A DNA stretch of 64,000 bases from Bosea sp. F3-2 (GCF_008253865.1 NZ_CP042331.1:6103501-6167500); one strand, 5' to 3'. Counted from the stretch's first letter, positions 17,209 to 28,310 are shown. Notes: generated from the sequence alone by a model not told the origin. Program-made: numbers and translations.

Positions 17209-18111
17209 ATGAAACGCCGCTTCGTCACGCTCGACGTCTTCACCACGCGCCGCCATGCCGGCAATCCGCTGGCGGTGGTGCTCCAGTCGGAGGGGCTGGA
17301 TACCGAGGCGATGCAGGCCATCGCGCGCGAGTTCAACCTGTCGGAGACGGTCTTCGTTTCGCCGCCCGAGAAGCCGGGGCATCGCGCTTCGGTGCGCATC
17401 TTCACGCCGGGCGGTGAGCTCCCCTTCGCCGGCCATCCGACGGTCGGTACCGCGGTCTGGCTGGCGCTCACCGACGATGCCGAGGGGCGGCCCGCCGATA
17501 TGCTGGTGCTGGAGGAGAAGGTCGGCCCGGTCTCCTGCGCGGTCGAGGTCAAGGGCAGTCATGCCGGCCACGCCGTCTTCACCCTGCCGCGCCTGCCGGA
17601 GCGAATTGCGCAGCCGGTCGCTGATGCGGTGCTGGCGGAAGCGCTCGGACTCGATGCGGGCGACCTCGGTTTCGACGAGCATCGACCGAGCGCCTTCTCG
17701 GCGGGTGTCGCTTATACGATGGTGCCGGTCGCCCGCCGCGAGGCGGTCGCTCAGGCTCGAGTTGCGGGAGCAGCCTTCGAGCGCGCGATGGCAGAGACGC
17801 CGAACGGCAATGCCTTCATCTATTGCCGCGAGACTGCCGAGGCGGGACATCATTACCATGCCAGAATGTTCTGGCCCGGGGCGGGAGTCGTCGAGGATCC
17901 GGCGACCGGCTCGGCGGTCGCGGCCTTCGCCGGGGCGGTCATGGCCTCTGACAAGCCGGATGACGGCGACCATCGCTTCGTCATCGAGCAGGGCTACGAG
18001 ATGGGCCGGCCGTCGCAGATCGCGCTGGAGTTGAGTGTGCGGAGCGGCGCGCTCGTCTCGGCGCGCATCGGCGGTTCGGCCGTCGTGGTCAGCGAGGGCG
18101 TGCTGCTGTGA
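17209..18111 (+). CDS. PhzF family isomerase
   Basis: 300 residues. The PhzF fold is shown by FTTRRHAGNPLAVVL, FNLSETVFV with the catalytic Glu46, FTPGGELPFAGHPTVGTA and GVVEDPATGSAVAAFAG. In phenazine producers PhzF isomerises dihydro-hydroxyanthranilate; no other phz genes are here, so this is one of the many PhzF relatives of unknown substrate. Its stop overlaps the GTG of the NUDIX gene. Confidence 0.9.
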   Translation: MKRRFVTLDVFTTRRHAGNPLAVVLQSEGLDTEAMQAIAREFNLSETVFVSPPEKPGHRASVRIFTPGGELPFAGHPTVGTAVWLALTDDAEGRPADMLVLEEKVGPVSCAVEVKGSHAGHAVFTLPRLPERIAQPVADAVLAEALGLDAGDLGFDEHRPSAFSAGVAYTMVPVARREAVAQARVAGAAFERAMAETPNGNAFIYCRETAEAGHHYHARMFWPGAGVVEDPATGSAVAAFAGAVMASDKPDDGDHRFVIEQGYEMGRPSQIALELSVRSGALVSARIGGSAVVVSEGVLL

Positions 18112-18830
18112 GCGAAGGCATCGAGAACGGCACGATCATCCGCTTGTCGCGGGTCGACGCCAGGATCGAGCCCTACAACTGGGGCTTTGCGCGCGAGAGC
18201 GCCGCAAACATCGAGGCGCATTGGGCCAGGATCAGCGCCGGCAAGCCGGCCATGTTCAACGGTCGCGTCATGCTGCAGCACCGCGCCGCGATCCGCGACG
18301 GCGTGTTCGAGGCCGGCTATTTCGAGACCGACTATGCCGCCTTCATGACCTGGCGCGATGTCGGCCATCCCGGCCCGATCATCCGCAACGGCTTCGCCAT
18401 GGCGGCGCTCAGGGCCAATGACGGCGCCTTCCTCTGCGGCAAGATGGGCGAGCACACCGCCAACGCCGGCAAGGTCTATTTCGCTGCCGGCACGCCCGAC
18501 CGCGAGGATGCCCGTCCTGACGGCACGCTCGACCTCGCCGGCAGCGTCACCCGCGAACTTGCGGAAGAGACGGGCTTGAACGTCGAGGAGCTCAGCGTAG
18601 GCGAGGGCTGGACGGCGCTGATCGAGCAGGGCCGCATCGCTTTCATGCGCGACGTCCGCATCGACCTTCCGGCGGATGAAGCGCGCGCGCTGATGCTGGA
18701 GCGGATGAAGAACCTCGAAGAGGAAGAGCTCTCCGACATCGTGATCGTGCGCGATCTCGCCGAGACCGAAAAGCATGACATGCCGCCCTTCATGCGGCGC
18801 TATCTCGCACATATCTTCGACGGCGACTGA
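18108..18830 (+). CDS. NUDIX hydrolase
   Basis: 240 residues from GTG 18108. The Nudix helix is RELAEETGL (Arg149 to Leu157). The upstream part of the box reads GTLDLAGSVT, lacking the usual first Glu of GX5E, a variant seen in some NUDIX groups. It hydrolyses a nucleoside-diphosphate-linked compound; the substrate is unknown. It is translationally coupled to the PhzF gene. Confidence 0.85.
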   Translation: MSEGIENGTIIRLSRVDARIEPYNWGFARESAANIEAHWARISAGKPAMFNGRVMLQHRAAIRDGVFEAGYFETDYAAFMTWRDVGHPGPIIRNGFAMAALRANDGAFLCGKMGEHTANAGKVYFAAGTPDREDARPDGTLDLAGSVTRELAEETGLNVEELSVGEGWTALIEQGRIAFMRDVRIDLPADEARALMLERMKNLEEEELSDIVIVRDLAETEKHDMPPFMRRYLAHIFDGD

Positions 18831-18857
18831 TCCCGCCCGCCTCGCGAAAGTGACCCT

Positions 18858-20960
18858 ATGAGCTCTGCCGACGCCGCCTACCCGGAAGCCAGCCATCCCG
18901 AGGCTCTTGCGCTACCGGCCGAGAATCCTTTCGCCACGCGCTGGGAAACGCCGTTCCGCCTGCCGCCCTTCGCTGCGATCAAGCCGGAGCATATCCGGCC
19001 CGCCTTCGACGCGGCGCTCGCCAAGCACAAGGCGGAGATCGCCGCGATCGTGGCGGAGAAGGCTGTGCCCGACTTCGTCAATACGATCGAAGCGCTGGAG
19101 CGGGCAGGGCGTGCTCTCAGCCGCGTCGGCGGCGTGTTCTACAATCTCACGGGTGCCGACACGAACGAGGCGCTGCAGGCGATCGAGCGCGAGATGTCGC
19201 CGATCACTTCGCGGCACTGGTCGGCGATCATGATGGATGAGGGGCTCTTCGCCCGTGTCGACACGGTCAACGCCGGGCGCGATACGCTCGGTCTCGATGC
19301 CGAGCAGGCACGGCTCCTCGAGCGGACTTACAAGGGCTTCATCCGCTCGGGTGCGAAGCTGGACCCCGCGGGCAAGAAGCGCCTCGCGGCGATCAACGAG
19401 CGGCTGGCGGCACTCGGCACGCAGTTCAGCCAGAACGTGCTGAAGGATGAATCCTCCTATGCGCTCTTCATCGCGGACGAGGCCGGGCTCGCCGGCCTGC
19501 CCGAGTTCCTGAAGGCGGCGATGGCGCGCGCTGCGGCCGATCGCGGCAAGCCCGGCCAGCATGCGGTGACGTTGTCGCGCTCGATCATCGAGCCCTTCCT
19601 GACCTTCTCGACCCGCCGCGACCTGCGCGAGGAAGCCTTCATTGCCTGGAGCAAGCGCGGCGAGAACGGGGCTGAGAGCGACAACCGCGCCATCGTCGCC
19701 GAGATGGTGAAGCTGCGGGCCGAAAAGGCGAAGCTGCTGGGCTATCCGACCTTCGCCCATTTCAAGCTCGACGACGCCATGGCGAAGACGCCGGAGCATG
19801 TGCGCGACCTGCTGGAGCTGGTCTGGAAGCCGGCCAAGGCGCGGGCGGCGCGTGAGGCGGCCGATCTCGCGGCGCTCGCCCAGGACGAGGGCGAGAACGG
19901 GCCGATCCACCCCTGGGATTGGCGCCACTATGCCGAGAAGGTCAGGCAGAAGACCTATGCGCTCGATGAAGCCGTGCTGAAGCAATATCTCCAGCTCGAC
20001 CGTGTGCGGCAGGCGGCCTTCGACGTCGCCGGCAAGCTCTTCGGGCTTTCCTTCGCCGAGCGGCCGGAGCTCGCGGGCTACCACCCGGACGTGCGCATCT
20101 TCGAGGTGACGGAGGCGGCGAGTGGGCGCCATATCGGCCTGTTCATCGGCGATTATTTCGCCCGTTCCTCGAAGCGCTCCGGCGCCTGGATGAGCGCCTT
20201 CCGTGGGCAGCGCAAGCTCGACGGCGAGACCCGGCCGATCATCGTCAATGTCTGCAATTTCGCGAAGCCGGCCGAGGGCAAGCCGGCGCTGCTCTCGCTC
20301 GACGATGCGCGCACGCTCTTCCATGAGTTCGGCCACGCGCTGCACGGGCTGCTTTCGGACGTGACCTATGGCTCGCTTGCCGGCACGGCGGTGGCGCGCG
20401 ATTTCGTGGAGCTGCCGTCGCAGCTCTACGAGCACTGGTTCCTGACGCGCGAGGTGATGCGGGACTATTGCCTGCATGCCGAAACCGGCGAGCCGATCCC
20501 GGAGGCGCTGATCGAGAAGATCGAGAAGGCGCAGACCTTCAACCAGGGCTTCGCCACGGTGGAATATTCTTCCTCGGCGCTGGTCGATCTCGCCTTCCAC
20601 TCGCTGGAGGAGCCGGCGGAGGTCGATCCGCTCGCCTTCGAGGCGGCGGAACTCGCGCGCATCGGCATGCCGGCCGAGATCATCATGCGCCACCGCACGC
20701 CGCACTTCACCCATGTCTTCTCTGGCGACGGCTATTCGGCCGGCTATTACAGTTATCTCTGGTCCGAGGTGATGGATGCCGACGCCTTCAACGCCTTCAC
20801 CGAGACGGGCGACGTGTTTTCGGCCGCGGTGGCGGAGAAGCTGAAGCGCTACATCTACGCGGCCGGCGATACCCGCGATGCGGCGGAGGCCTACACGCTC
20901 TTCCGCGGCCGGTTGCCGACGCCGGATGCGCTGCTGGAGAAGCGCGGGCTGGCGGGGTAG
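18858..20960 (+). CDS. M3 family peptidase, peptidyl-dipeptidase Dcp-like
   Basis: 700 residues, usual for cytoplasmic M3 metallopeptidases. The zinc motif HEFGH is at 489-493, followed by ALHGLLSD and the third-ligand region. SRDFVELPSQ-like sequence (ARDFVELPSQLYEHW) and FSGDGYSAGYYSYLWSEV match Dcp/oligopeptidase A. It degrades short peptides released by proteases. There is no signal peptide. It is the last gene of the pdxY run. Confidence 0.92.
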   Translation: MSSADAAYPEASHPEALALPAENPFATRWETPFRLPPFAAIKPEHIRPAFDAALAKHKAEIAAIVAEKAVPDFVNTIEALERAGRALSRVGGVFYNLTGADTNEALQAIEREMSPITSRHWSAIMMDEGLFARVDTVNAGRDTLGLDAEQARLLERTYKGFIRSGAKLDPAGKKRLAAINERLAALGTQFSQNVLKDESSYALFIADEAGLAGLPEFLKAAMARAAADRGKPGQHAVTLSRSIIEPFLTFSTRRDLREEAFIAWSKRGENGAESDNRAIVAEMVKLRAEKAKLLGYPTFAHFKLDDAMAKTPEHVRDLLELVWKPAKARAAREAADLAALAQDEGENGPIHPWDWRHYAEKVRQKTYALDEAVLKQYLQLDRVRQAAFDVAGKLFGLSFAERPELAGYHPDVRIFEVTEAASGRHIGLFIGDYFARSSKRSGAWMSAFRGQRKLDGETRPIIVNVCNFAKPAEGKPALLSLDDARTLFHEFGHALHGLLSDVTYGSLAGTAVARDFVELPSQLYEHWFLTREVMRDYCLHAETGEPIPEALIEKIEKAQTFNQGFATVEYSSSALVDLAFHSLEEPAEVDPLAFEAAELARIGMPAEIIMRHRTPHFTHVFSGDGYSAGYYSYLWSEVMDADAFNAFTETGDVFSAAVAEKLKRYIYAAGDTRDAAEAYTLFRGRLPTPDALLEKRGLAG

Positions 20961-21012
20961 GGGCCTGCATTTGTGGGGTAGCCGCGCCGATTGCCTTCCA
21001 GGCTCGGACAGC

Positions 21013-21171
21013 GCGGGGAACCCTCTCCCGGAGGGAGAGGGCAGGGTGAGGGGATGGCCCCTAACCGATTTTGCTGTGTGGTGGTCGCTGCTGCGGTGAG
21101 GCCGAGTTTGACTGGTCCAGCGGCCTACACCTCACCCCTGCCCCTCTCCTTCCAGGAGAGGGGTTCCCGCG
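21013..21171. repeat. CCTCTCC-type inverted repeat
   Basis: The left arm (21013-21053: GGGGAACCCTCTCCC, then GCAGGGTGAGGGG) is repeated in reverse complement at 21130-21171 (CCTCACCCCTGCCCC, then GAGAGGGGTTCCC). Each arm contains its own small hairpin. The 330-bp gap between the peptidase and the XRE gene otherwise shows nothing. Confidence 0.7.
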
Positions 21172-21291
21172 CCTTGCGGTGAAACCTTCGCCTTTCAGCA
21201 CTCACTCCTCGCCCTGCAAAGGTGATGTCGTGGACGTCAGCCCCGATGCACGATATGTTGGAACTAAGGTCCCAGCGATGCGAGCCGGCTC

Positions 21292-21543
21292 ATGATGACC
21301 GCTGCGCAGATGCGAGCTGCCCGGGCCATGCTCGGGATCGACCAACGCCAGCTCGCCGAGATGGCGGGTGTCTCCCTGCCGACGATCCAGCGGATGGAAG
21401 GCAGCCAGGGCACGGTGCGCGGCATGATCGAATCCCTGACCCGCGTCGTGGAAGCGCTCGACCGCGCCGGCATCGTGCTGATCGGGGAGAATGCGGCCAG
21501 CAGCGGCGGCGGGCGCGGCGTCCGCCTCAAGGCCCCTCCCTGA
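21292..21543 (+). CDS. XRE-family helix-turn-helix protein
   Basis: 83 residues. The HTH covers about residues 5-60: MRAARAMLGIDQRQLAEMAG, SLPTIQRMEGS. The short form lacks a sensor domain. It lies 91 bp before a SulP transporter and may regulate it; this pairing is common in alphaproteobacteria. ATG 21295 is an alternative start. Confidence 0.85.
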   Translation: MMTAAQMRAARAMLGIDQRQLAEMAGVSLPTIQRMEGSQGTVRGMIESLTRVVEALDRAGIVLIGENAASSGGGRGVRLKAPP

Positions 21544-21633
21544 CCTCCTGCCGAAACACCCATTGCGACAGAGCGGCGCCGACCGCGACCCGGCCGACGA
21601 ACCCGCTCCGAGGTGGCAAAGGAAAGGGTTGTC

Positions 21634-23334
21634 ATGGCGGCCACGAGCATCAAGCCCAGCTTCGTCGAGCTCTACACCCCCAAGCTGCTGACCGTCCTGC
21701 GCGAAGGCTACGGCTTTGACCAGCTCAGGGCCGATGCGATCTCCGGGCTGACGGTCGCCATCGTCGCGCTGCCGCTCTCCATGGCGATCGCCATCGCCTC
21801 GGGCGTCACGCCCGACCGGGGGCTCTACACCTCGATCATCGGCGGCTTCATCGTCTCGGCGCTCGGCGGCAGCCGCTTCCAGATCGGCGGGCCGGCCGGC
21901 GCCTTCATCGTTCTGGTCTCGGCCTGCGTGGCGCAGCATGGGCTGGATGGGCTCTTGCTCGCCACCTTCCTCTCCGGCCTGATGCTGGCGGCGATCGGTC
22001 TGCTCGGCCTCGGCACCTTCATCAAATACATCCCCTATCCGGTCACGGTCGGGTTCACGGCTGGCATCGCCGTGATCATCTTCGCCAGCCAGATCAAGGA
22101 CCTGCTCGGGCTGACCCTCGCCCATGAGCCGGGGCCGCTTCTGCCGAAGCTGGAAGCGCTCGCCGGCGCGCTGCCGAGCGCGAGCCCCGCGGCGATCGTC
22201 GTCACCATCGTCACCATCGGCCATATCCTGCTGCTGCGCTTTCTGCGCCCGCACTGGCCGGCCTTCATCATTGCCGTGTCGGTCGCGGCTGCCGGTGTCG
22301 CGATCGTCGGCGCGCCGGTCGAGACCATCGGGACGCGCTTCGGCGGCATTCCGCAGACGCTGCCCTTGCCGCAGCTGCCGGCGATCTCCTGGGAGAAGGT
22401 CGCGGCCGTGCTGCCAAACGCGCTCTCCTTCACGCTGCTCGGCTGCATCGAGAGCCTGCTCTCGGCGGTCGTGGCGGATTCGATGACCGGCCGGCGGCAC
22501 CGCTCCAATTGCGAGCTGGTGGCACAGGGGCTCGCCAACATCGCCTCGCCGCTGTTCGGCGGCATCTGCGTCACTGGCAACATCGCGCGCACCGCCACCA
22601 ATGTGCGCTCCGGCGCGCGCGGGCCAGTCTCAGGCATGCTGCATTCGGTTTTCCTGCTGCTGTTCATGCTGGTGGCGGCGCCGCTCGCCGCCTACATCCC
22701 GCTGGCGGCGCTTGCCGGCGTGCTTGCGATCGTCGCCTGGAACATGGCCGAGAAACATGAGTTCGCGACGCTGATCCGCGCCTCGCGCGGCGATGCCGTC
22801 GTGCTGCTGATCACCTTTCTGCTGGTGATCTTCGTCGATCTGAGCACGGGCATCGTCGCCGGCTTCGTCGTCAGCGCGCTGCTCTTCCTGCACCGCATGG
22901 CGCAGTCGGTCGCCGTCGAGAACGGCATGCCGATGATGGACGAGGACCGGGCCGATACGGTCGACGGCAACGGGCGCAAGCCTTACGATGCCGCGCCGGC
23001 GACCGATCCCGATGTCGTGGTGGTGCGGATCTCGGGCGCCTTCTTCTTTGGCGCGGCGGCGGCAGTGGGCGCGGCGCTCGACCGGATCGGCGAGGCGCCC
23101 AAGACCTATGTCGTCGATCTCTCGGCGGTCTCCCTGCTCGACTCGACCGGCGCGGCGACGCTCGAAGGCTTCGTGCGCAAGGCGAACCGGCGAGGCGTGG
23201 TCGTCCATATCGCCGGAGCGACGCGGGCCGTGCGCCGCACGCTTCTCGTCCACGGCATCAGGCGGCCGCGGGTGCGCTTCGTTCAGGAGGTGGGCGATGT
23301 CGCAGCCATGCGCGCCAAGGCCGAGGCGCCGTAG
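21634..23334 (+). CDS. SulP family anion transporter with STAS domain
   Basis: 566 residues from ATG 21634, which has GGAAAGG upstream; a GTG at 21613 would add seven. The membrane domain begins with the SulP signature DAISGLTVAIVALPLSMAIA, then GGSRFQIGGPAGAFI. About 10-12 helices follow. The C-terminal STAS domain (about residues 440-560) contains VVVRISGAFFFGAAA and VVDLSAVSLLDSTGAATLEG. SulP proteins move sulfate, bicarbonate, dicarboxylates or other anions; the substrate is not readable here. Confidence 0.9.
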   Translation: MAATSIKPSFVELYTPKLLTVLREGYGFDQLRADAISGLTVAIVALPLSMAIAIASGVTPDRGLYTSIIGGFIVSALGGSRFQIGGPAGAFIVLVSACVAQHGLDGLLLATFLSGLMLAAIGLLGLGTFIKYIPYPVTVGFTAGIAVIIFASQIKDLLGLTLAHEPGPLLPKLEALAGALPSASPAAIVVTIVTIGHILLLRFLRPHWPAFIIAVSVAAAGVAIVGAPVETIGTRFGGIPQTLPLPQLPAISWEKVAAVLPNALSFTLLGCIESLLSAVVADSMTGRRHRSNCELVAQGLANIASPLFGGICVTGNIARTATNVRSGARGPVSGMLHSVFLLLFMLVAAPLAAYIPLAALAGVLAIVAWNMAEKHEFATLIRASRGDAVVLLITFLLVIFVDLSTGIVAGFVVSALLFLHRMAQSVAVENGMPMMDEDRADTVDGNGRKPYDAAPATDPDVVVVRISGAFFFGAAAAVGAALDRIGEAPKTYVVDLSAVSLLDSTGAATLEGFVRKANRRGVVVHIAGATRAVRRTLLVHGIRRPRVRFVQEVGDVAAMRAKAEAP

Positions 23335-23343
23335 GACCGCGCC

Positions 23344-23439
23344 GTCATGCTCGGGCTTGACCCGAGCATCTCATGCCGCGAGGAGGGGCCTCATTTTGCC
23401 AGAGATTCTCGGGTCTCGCTGCGGTCGCCCGAGAATGAC
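23344..23439. repeat. Intergenic inverted repeat, copy 5
   Basis: It is bounded by GTCATGCTCGGG and CCCGAGAATGAC, and begins like the copy at 7329 (CTCGGGCTNGACCCGAGCAT). Confidence 0.78.
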
Positions 23440-23486
23440 GCGGCGGTTGCGAATGAGTCTCTTGCGTGCCGGATTTGGCGATGCTG

Positions 23487-23819
23487 TCAGTTCGGATAGC
23501 CGAACTTCGCTTTCGTGGCCCTGATCTGGCCGATCGCGCCGGCCTCGTTGCCGGCCGTGCAGGCGGTGCGGGCTCGCGCGATCTCGCTGCTGACGCGGCC
23601 GTGGACGCCCTTCGTCGTGTGGCCGGTGGCGAGGTCGTTGTCGATCACCGCCTGGAAGCGCTCGACCTCGCCGGAGCAGCCCGTGCCGCCCGGCATCTGG
23701 AAGGTGCTCGGCGTCACGCCGGGGGCGGCCTGCCCGGGCGGCGGCGCCGGAGGCGGGCCGGCGCTCTGGCAGGCGGCGAGGGCGAAGCTCACGAAGGCGA
23801 GGAGGGGCAGCGCGCGCAT
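23487..23819 (-). CDS. Small lipoprotein
   Basis: 110 residues from ATG 23819, chosen for the GGAGAG 6 nt upstream; the frame stays open far upstream without protein character. The signal peptide MRALPLLAFVSFALAAC has a lipobox LAAC with Cys17. A Pro-rich linker follows, then a short helical domain with two cysteines. No family is recognised. Confidence 0.7.
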   Translation of the reverse strand: MRALPLLAFVSFALAACQSAGPPPAPPPGQAAPGVTPSTFQMPGGTGCSGEVERFQAVIDNDLATGHTTKGVHGRVSSEIARARTACTAGNEAGAIGQIRATKAKFGYPN

Positions 23820-23887
23820 CGATCTCTCCGGCATGGTCAGGATGGTGACCATTGCCGATTCTCTGAGACCGCGCCAGCGAGGTTCCC

Positions 23888-24529
23888 TCAGCCGTCGCGC
23901 AGGAAGAAGGTGGCAGCGACCGTCATGGCGGAGGCCGCGGCGGCGGCGAGCCAGATCGCCATCAGGCCGATCCAGCCATGGACGGTCGCGCCGAGGAAGG
24001 CGCCGCCCATCAGGCCGAGCCAGAGCAGGAAATGGCGCAGGAAGGCGCGCTTCGGCCCGCCGAGCATGGCGGCCGCAATCCGCTGCCCCATCTTGACCAG
24101 TGTGCCTGTCATGTAGGTGAGGCCGATGGTGACCTCGCCGTCGCGCTGGAAGACGGCGTTTTCCGTGCCCATCGCCACCGCGAGGAGGCCGACCGCTGCC
24201 AGCGTCTCGCCGCTCGTCTCCAGCAGCGCGGCAAGCGCGAGCAGCACCGTCACCACGGCGAGCACCGCAGGCGCGCGCTGCCGCTTGGCGGCATGGCCGA
24301 TGAGGGAACCGAGCACGACGCCGCAGACGAAGAGGGCGATGATGCCGCCCGCCAGCCCGATCCCGCCGACATGGCCGGCTGCGAGCTCGATGCCGAGCCG
24401 CGTCGTGTTGCCGGTCATGAAGGAGACGAAATAGCCGCCGAGCGTGATGAAGCCGAGTGCGTCGACATAGCCGGCTAGCGCCGAGAAACAGGCGGCGAGC
24501 GCAATCTCGCGTCTCTGGTAGCGCATCAT
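23888..24529 (-). CDS. DUF1275 (YoaK) family membrane protein
   Basis: 213 residues from ATG 24529 (ATG 24526 and an upstream ATG at 24601 are possible). It has about six transmembrane helices. The DUF1275 pattern is AGYVDALGFITLGGYFVSFM, TGNTTRLG and GTENAVFQR, GLTYMTGTLVKMG. The family is thought to be transport-related but lacks a proven function. It is divergent from leuA. Confidence 0.85.
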   Translation of the reverse strand: MMRYQRREIALAACFSALAGYVDALGFITLGGYFVSFMTGNTTRLGIELAAGHVGGIGLAGGIIALFVCGVVLGSLIGHAAKRQRAPAVLAVVTVLLALAALLETSGETLAAVGLLAVAMGTENAVFQRDGEVTIGLTYMTGTLVKMGQRIAAAMLGGPKRAFLRHFLLWLGLMGGAFLGATVHGWIGLMAIWLAAAAASAMTVAATFFLRDG

Positions 24530-24643
24530 GACAAATACAGATCCCAGATCTGCGACCCGGCGCGGGAGCCGGCCGAATCGCGCTGTGCCAGCATAATCCA
24601 CAGGCCGGTTCTGTCATTTGATGCGCGCGCATGAGACACATGC

Positions 24644-24672
24644 TTGCGCTCGGCCTGTGCTTTCGGTTACAT
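24644..24672 (+). promoter_or_regulatory. Predicted promoter of the leuA leader
   Basis: TTGCGC (24644-24649), 17-nt spacer, TTACAT (24667-24672). A perfect 12-bp palindrome, ATGCGCGCGCAT, lies upstream at 24621-24632 and could be an operator. Confidence 0.4.
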
Positions 24673-24699
24673 CCTGTCCCGTCGATTTGAGGAGCGCCC

Positions 24700-24831
24700 G
24701 TGGTTTCGACCGCCCGCCATGACCTGACGAAGGACTGCGCCGCTGCGCAGACCGTCGGCATGTGCGCTCGCGCTCCCCTCGCACGCGCTTCGTTCTCGCT
24801 TCTTGGCCTTCTTCTCCTTAGCTGCCCCTGA
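24700..24831 (+). CDS. leuA leader peptide
   Basis: GTG 24700 with GAGGAG at 24689-24694 opens a 43-residue ORF. In the same frame ATG 24760 would give 23 residues but has no clear ribosome site. The C-terminal part reads FSLLGLLLLSCP: codons CTT CTT GGC CTT CTT CTC CTT, six leucines in seven codons, just before the stop at 24829-24831. A set of competing hairpins and then leuA follow. This fits leucine-responsive transcription attenuation. Confidence 0.75.
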   Translation: MVSTARHDLTKDCAAAQTVGMCARAPLARASFSLLGLLLLSCP

Positions 24832-24908
24832 GGGCCGGCCGGGCATGCTGCCTGGGCGCTCAGGGGAGTGACGAGAACCGCCGACAGCAAACCCAGCGCC
24901 CGCCTTTT
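24825..24908 (+). promoter_or_regulatory. leuA attenuator
   Basis: CCCCTGAG (24825-24832, overlapping the leader stop) pairs with CTCAGGGG (24859-24866). Alternatively GGGCGCT (24854-24860) pairs with AGCGCCC (24895-24901), which is followed by GCCTTTT and acts as terminator. The two helices overlap and cannot coexist. A ribosome stalled at the Leu codons or finishing at the stop would decide which forms. Confidence 0.6.
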
Positions 24909-24943
24909 CCGATCTCGCGGCGCACCGAAACCGGAAGCAGACC

Positions 24944-26506
<1,563 letters not shown>

Positions 26507-26515
26507 GGGAAGGGC

Positions 26516-26917
26516 GTCATCCCGTGCGCGCCGCAGCGTGAAACGCTGCTGCGCAGACACGGGACCGCATGACGCTTAGGCGGTGTGGACGGTTGTCGAG
26601 ATGGATCGGCCGGAACCGCCGCCGTCATTCCGGGGCGGCCCCTTGGGCCGAGCCCGGAACCCATGAACACGACGCTCCAGATAGGGCCGGACCGGTTCGG
26701 AGCACTGCTCTTCCTGCTGAGACGGTGTTCATGGGTTCCGGGCTCAGGCCTTCGGCCTGCCCCGGAATGACGGCGGTGCCACAGCAAGGCCAGCTCGGCC
26801 AGGTGTCCACGGGACCCAGTGCTCCTACCCACGCGGCCTCAGTGAGGGGCGCCTCTTCCGGAAGACGGTCCCGTGTCTGCGCAGCGGCACTGCGTGCCGC
26901 AGCGCGCACGGGATGAC
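26516..26917. repeat. Nested inverted repeats (one element inside another)
   Basis: The outer arms (26516-26566 and 26867-26917) are about 50 nt each, beginning GTCATCCCGTGCGCGC and ending GCGCACGGGATGAC. Between them lies a complete GTCATTCCGG-type element (26624-26772), copy 6 of the family, with inner arms CCCATGAACAC / GTGTTCATGGG. This accounts for the 516-bp gap between leuA and the permease, apart from 105 bp before the permease start where nothing is seen. Confidence 0.75.
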
Positions 26918-27022
26918 AGCCCTTGATTCCGGTGGATGACGCCGGCGTGATCTGGCGCTGGCCTGCCTCTTGCCTTCATCTGCTCTTCCGGTGCGGTCGC
27001 CCCCCGGCGACCCTGGGGAGCG

Positions 27023-28300
27023 ATGGCGATGGGCTATTTTCCGAACTGGACCCTGAAGACTTCCGGCGCGGTGATGCCGGACGAGCGGCTGCCGACCGGG
27101 CAGACGATCATCGCCGGCTTGCAACATGTCGTCGCCATGTTCGGCGCGACGGTGCTGGCGCCGGTGTTGATGGGCTTCGACCCGAATGTCGCGATCTTCT
27201 TCTCGGGCATCGCGACGCTGCTGTTCTTCGTCATCACCCGCGGGCAGCTGCCGAGCTATCTCGGCTCCTCCTTCGCCTTCATCGGCGTGGTCATCGCGGC
27301 GACGGGCTATGCCGGCTCGGGCCCCAATCCGAATATCGGTGTCGCGCTCGGCGGCATCATCGCCTGCGGTGCGGTCTATGCGCTGATCGGCCTGATCGTG
27401 CAGGCAGTCGGAACGAACTGGATCGAAAAGCTGCTGCCGCCGGTGGTGACTGGCGCGGTCGTGGCGGCGATCGGCCTCAATCTCACCGCGGTCGCGATCG
27501 GCATGATCTCGGCCAGCGCCTACACCAAGTGGATTGCGCTCTTCACCGTGGTCGCGGTGGCGCTCGTCGCGGTCTACGGCCGCGGGCTGCCGCAGCGCCT
27601 GCCGGTGCTGATCGGCGGGCTCGCCGCCTATATCCTCTACGCGCTGTCGGCGCCGAGCTTCGGTGCGCCGCCGATCGATTTCGGCAAGATCGCCGCGGCC
27701 TCCTGGTTCGGCCTGCCGCATTTCGTGGCGCCGGTCTTCGACATGAAGGCGATCACGCTGATCGTGCCGGTCGCGATCATCCTGGTCGCGGAGAACCTCG
27801 GCCACATCAAGGGCATCTCGGTGATGACCGGGCGCAACTTCGACCATCTGATCGGCCGTGGCTTCTTCGCCGACGGGCTGGGCACCATGATTGCCGGCTC
27901 GGGCGGCGGCACGGGCGTCACCACCTATGCCGAGAACATGGGCGTGATGGCGGTGACGCGGGTCTATTCGACGCTGGTCTTCGTCGCCGCCGGCATCATC
28001 GCGCTGGCACTCGGCTTCTCGCCGAAGTTCGGCGCGGTGATCGGCACGATCCCCGTCGCGGTGCTCGGCGGCCTCGCGGTCGTGGTCTTCGGCCTCATCG
28101 CCGCCACGGCCGGCCGGATCTGGGTGGAGAACAAGGTCGACTTCTCCGAGCCGAAGAATCTGATCACCGTCGCGACCGCGCTGATTCTCGGCGCCGGCGA
28201 CCTGAAGCTGCCGATCTTCGGCTATGAGCTCGGCGGAATCGGCACCGCGACCTTCGGCGCGATCCTGCTCTATCACCTGCTGAACCGCCGCGCGGCGTGA
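27023..28300 (+). CDS. NCS2 family uracil/xanthine permease
   Basis: 425 residues with about 12-14 hydrophobic segments. The nucleobase:cation symporter-2 signature is seen in ATVLAPVLMGFDPNVA, LVAENLGHIKGISVM, GGGTGVTTYAENMGVMAVTR and GTIPVAVLGG. It takes up uracil or a related base with protons. GGGGAG lies just before ATG 27023; ATG 27029 is an alternative. Confidence 0.92.
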   Translation: MAMGYFPNWTLKTSGAVMPDERLPTGQTIIAGLQHVVAMFGATVLAPVLMGFDPNVAIFFSGIATLLFFVITRGQLPSYLGSSFAFIGVVIAATGYAGSGPNPNIGVALGGIIACGAVYALIGLIVQAVGTNWIEKLLPPVVTGAVVAAIGLNLTAVAIGMISASAYTKWIALFTVVAVALVAVYGRGLPQRLPVLIGGLAAYILYALSAPSFGAPPIDFGKIAAASWFGLPHFVAPVFDMKAITLIVPVAIILVAENLGHIKGISVMTGRNFDHLIGRGFFADGLGTMIAGSGGGTGVTTYAENMGVMAVTRVYSTLVFVAAGIIALALGFSPKFGAVIGTIPVAVLGGLAVVVFGLIAATAGRIWVENKVDFSEPKNLITVATALILGAGDLKLPIFGYELGGIGTATFGAILLYHLLNRRAA

Positions 28301-28310
28301 CAATCCACAG

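Noticed and set aside
23820..24890. Upstream extension of the lipoprotein frame to 467 codons
   Set aside because: It runs antisense to or out of frame with DUF1275. The lipoprotein signal and GGAGAG site fix the start at 23819.
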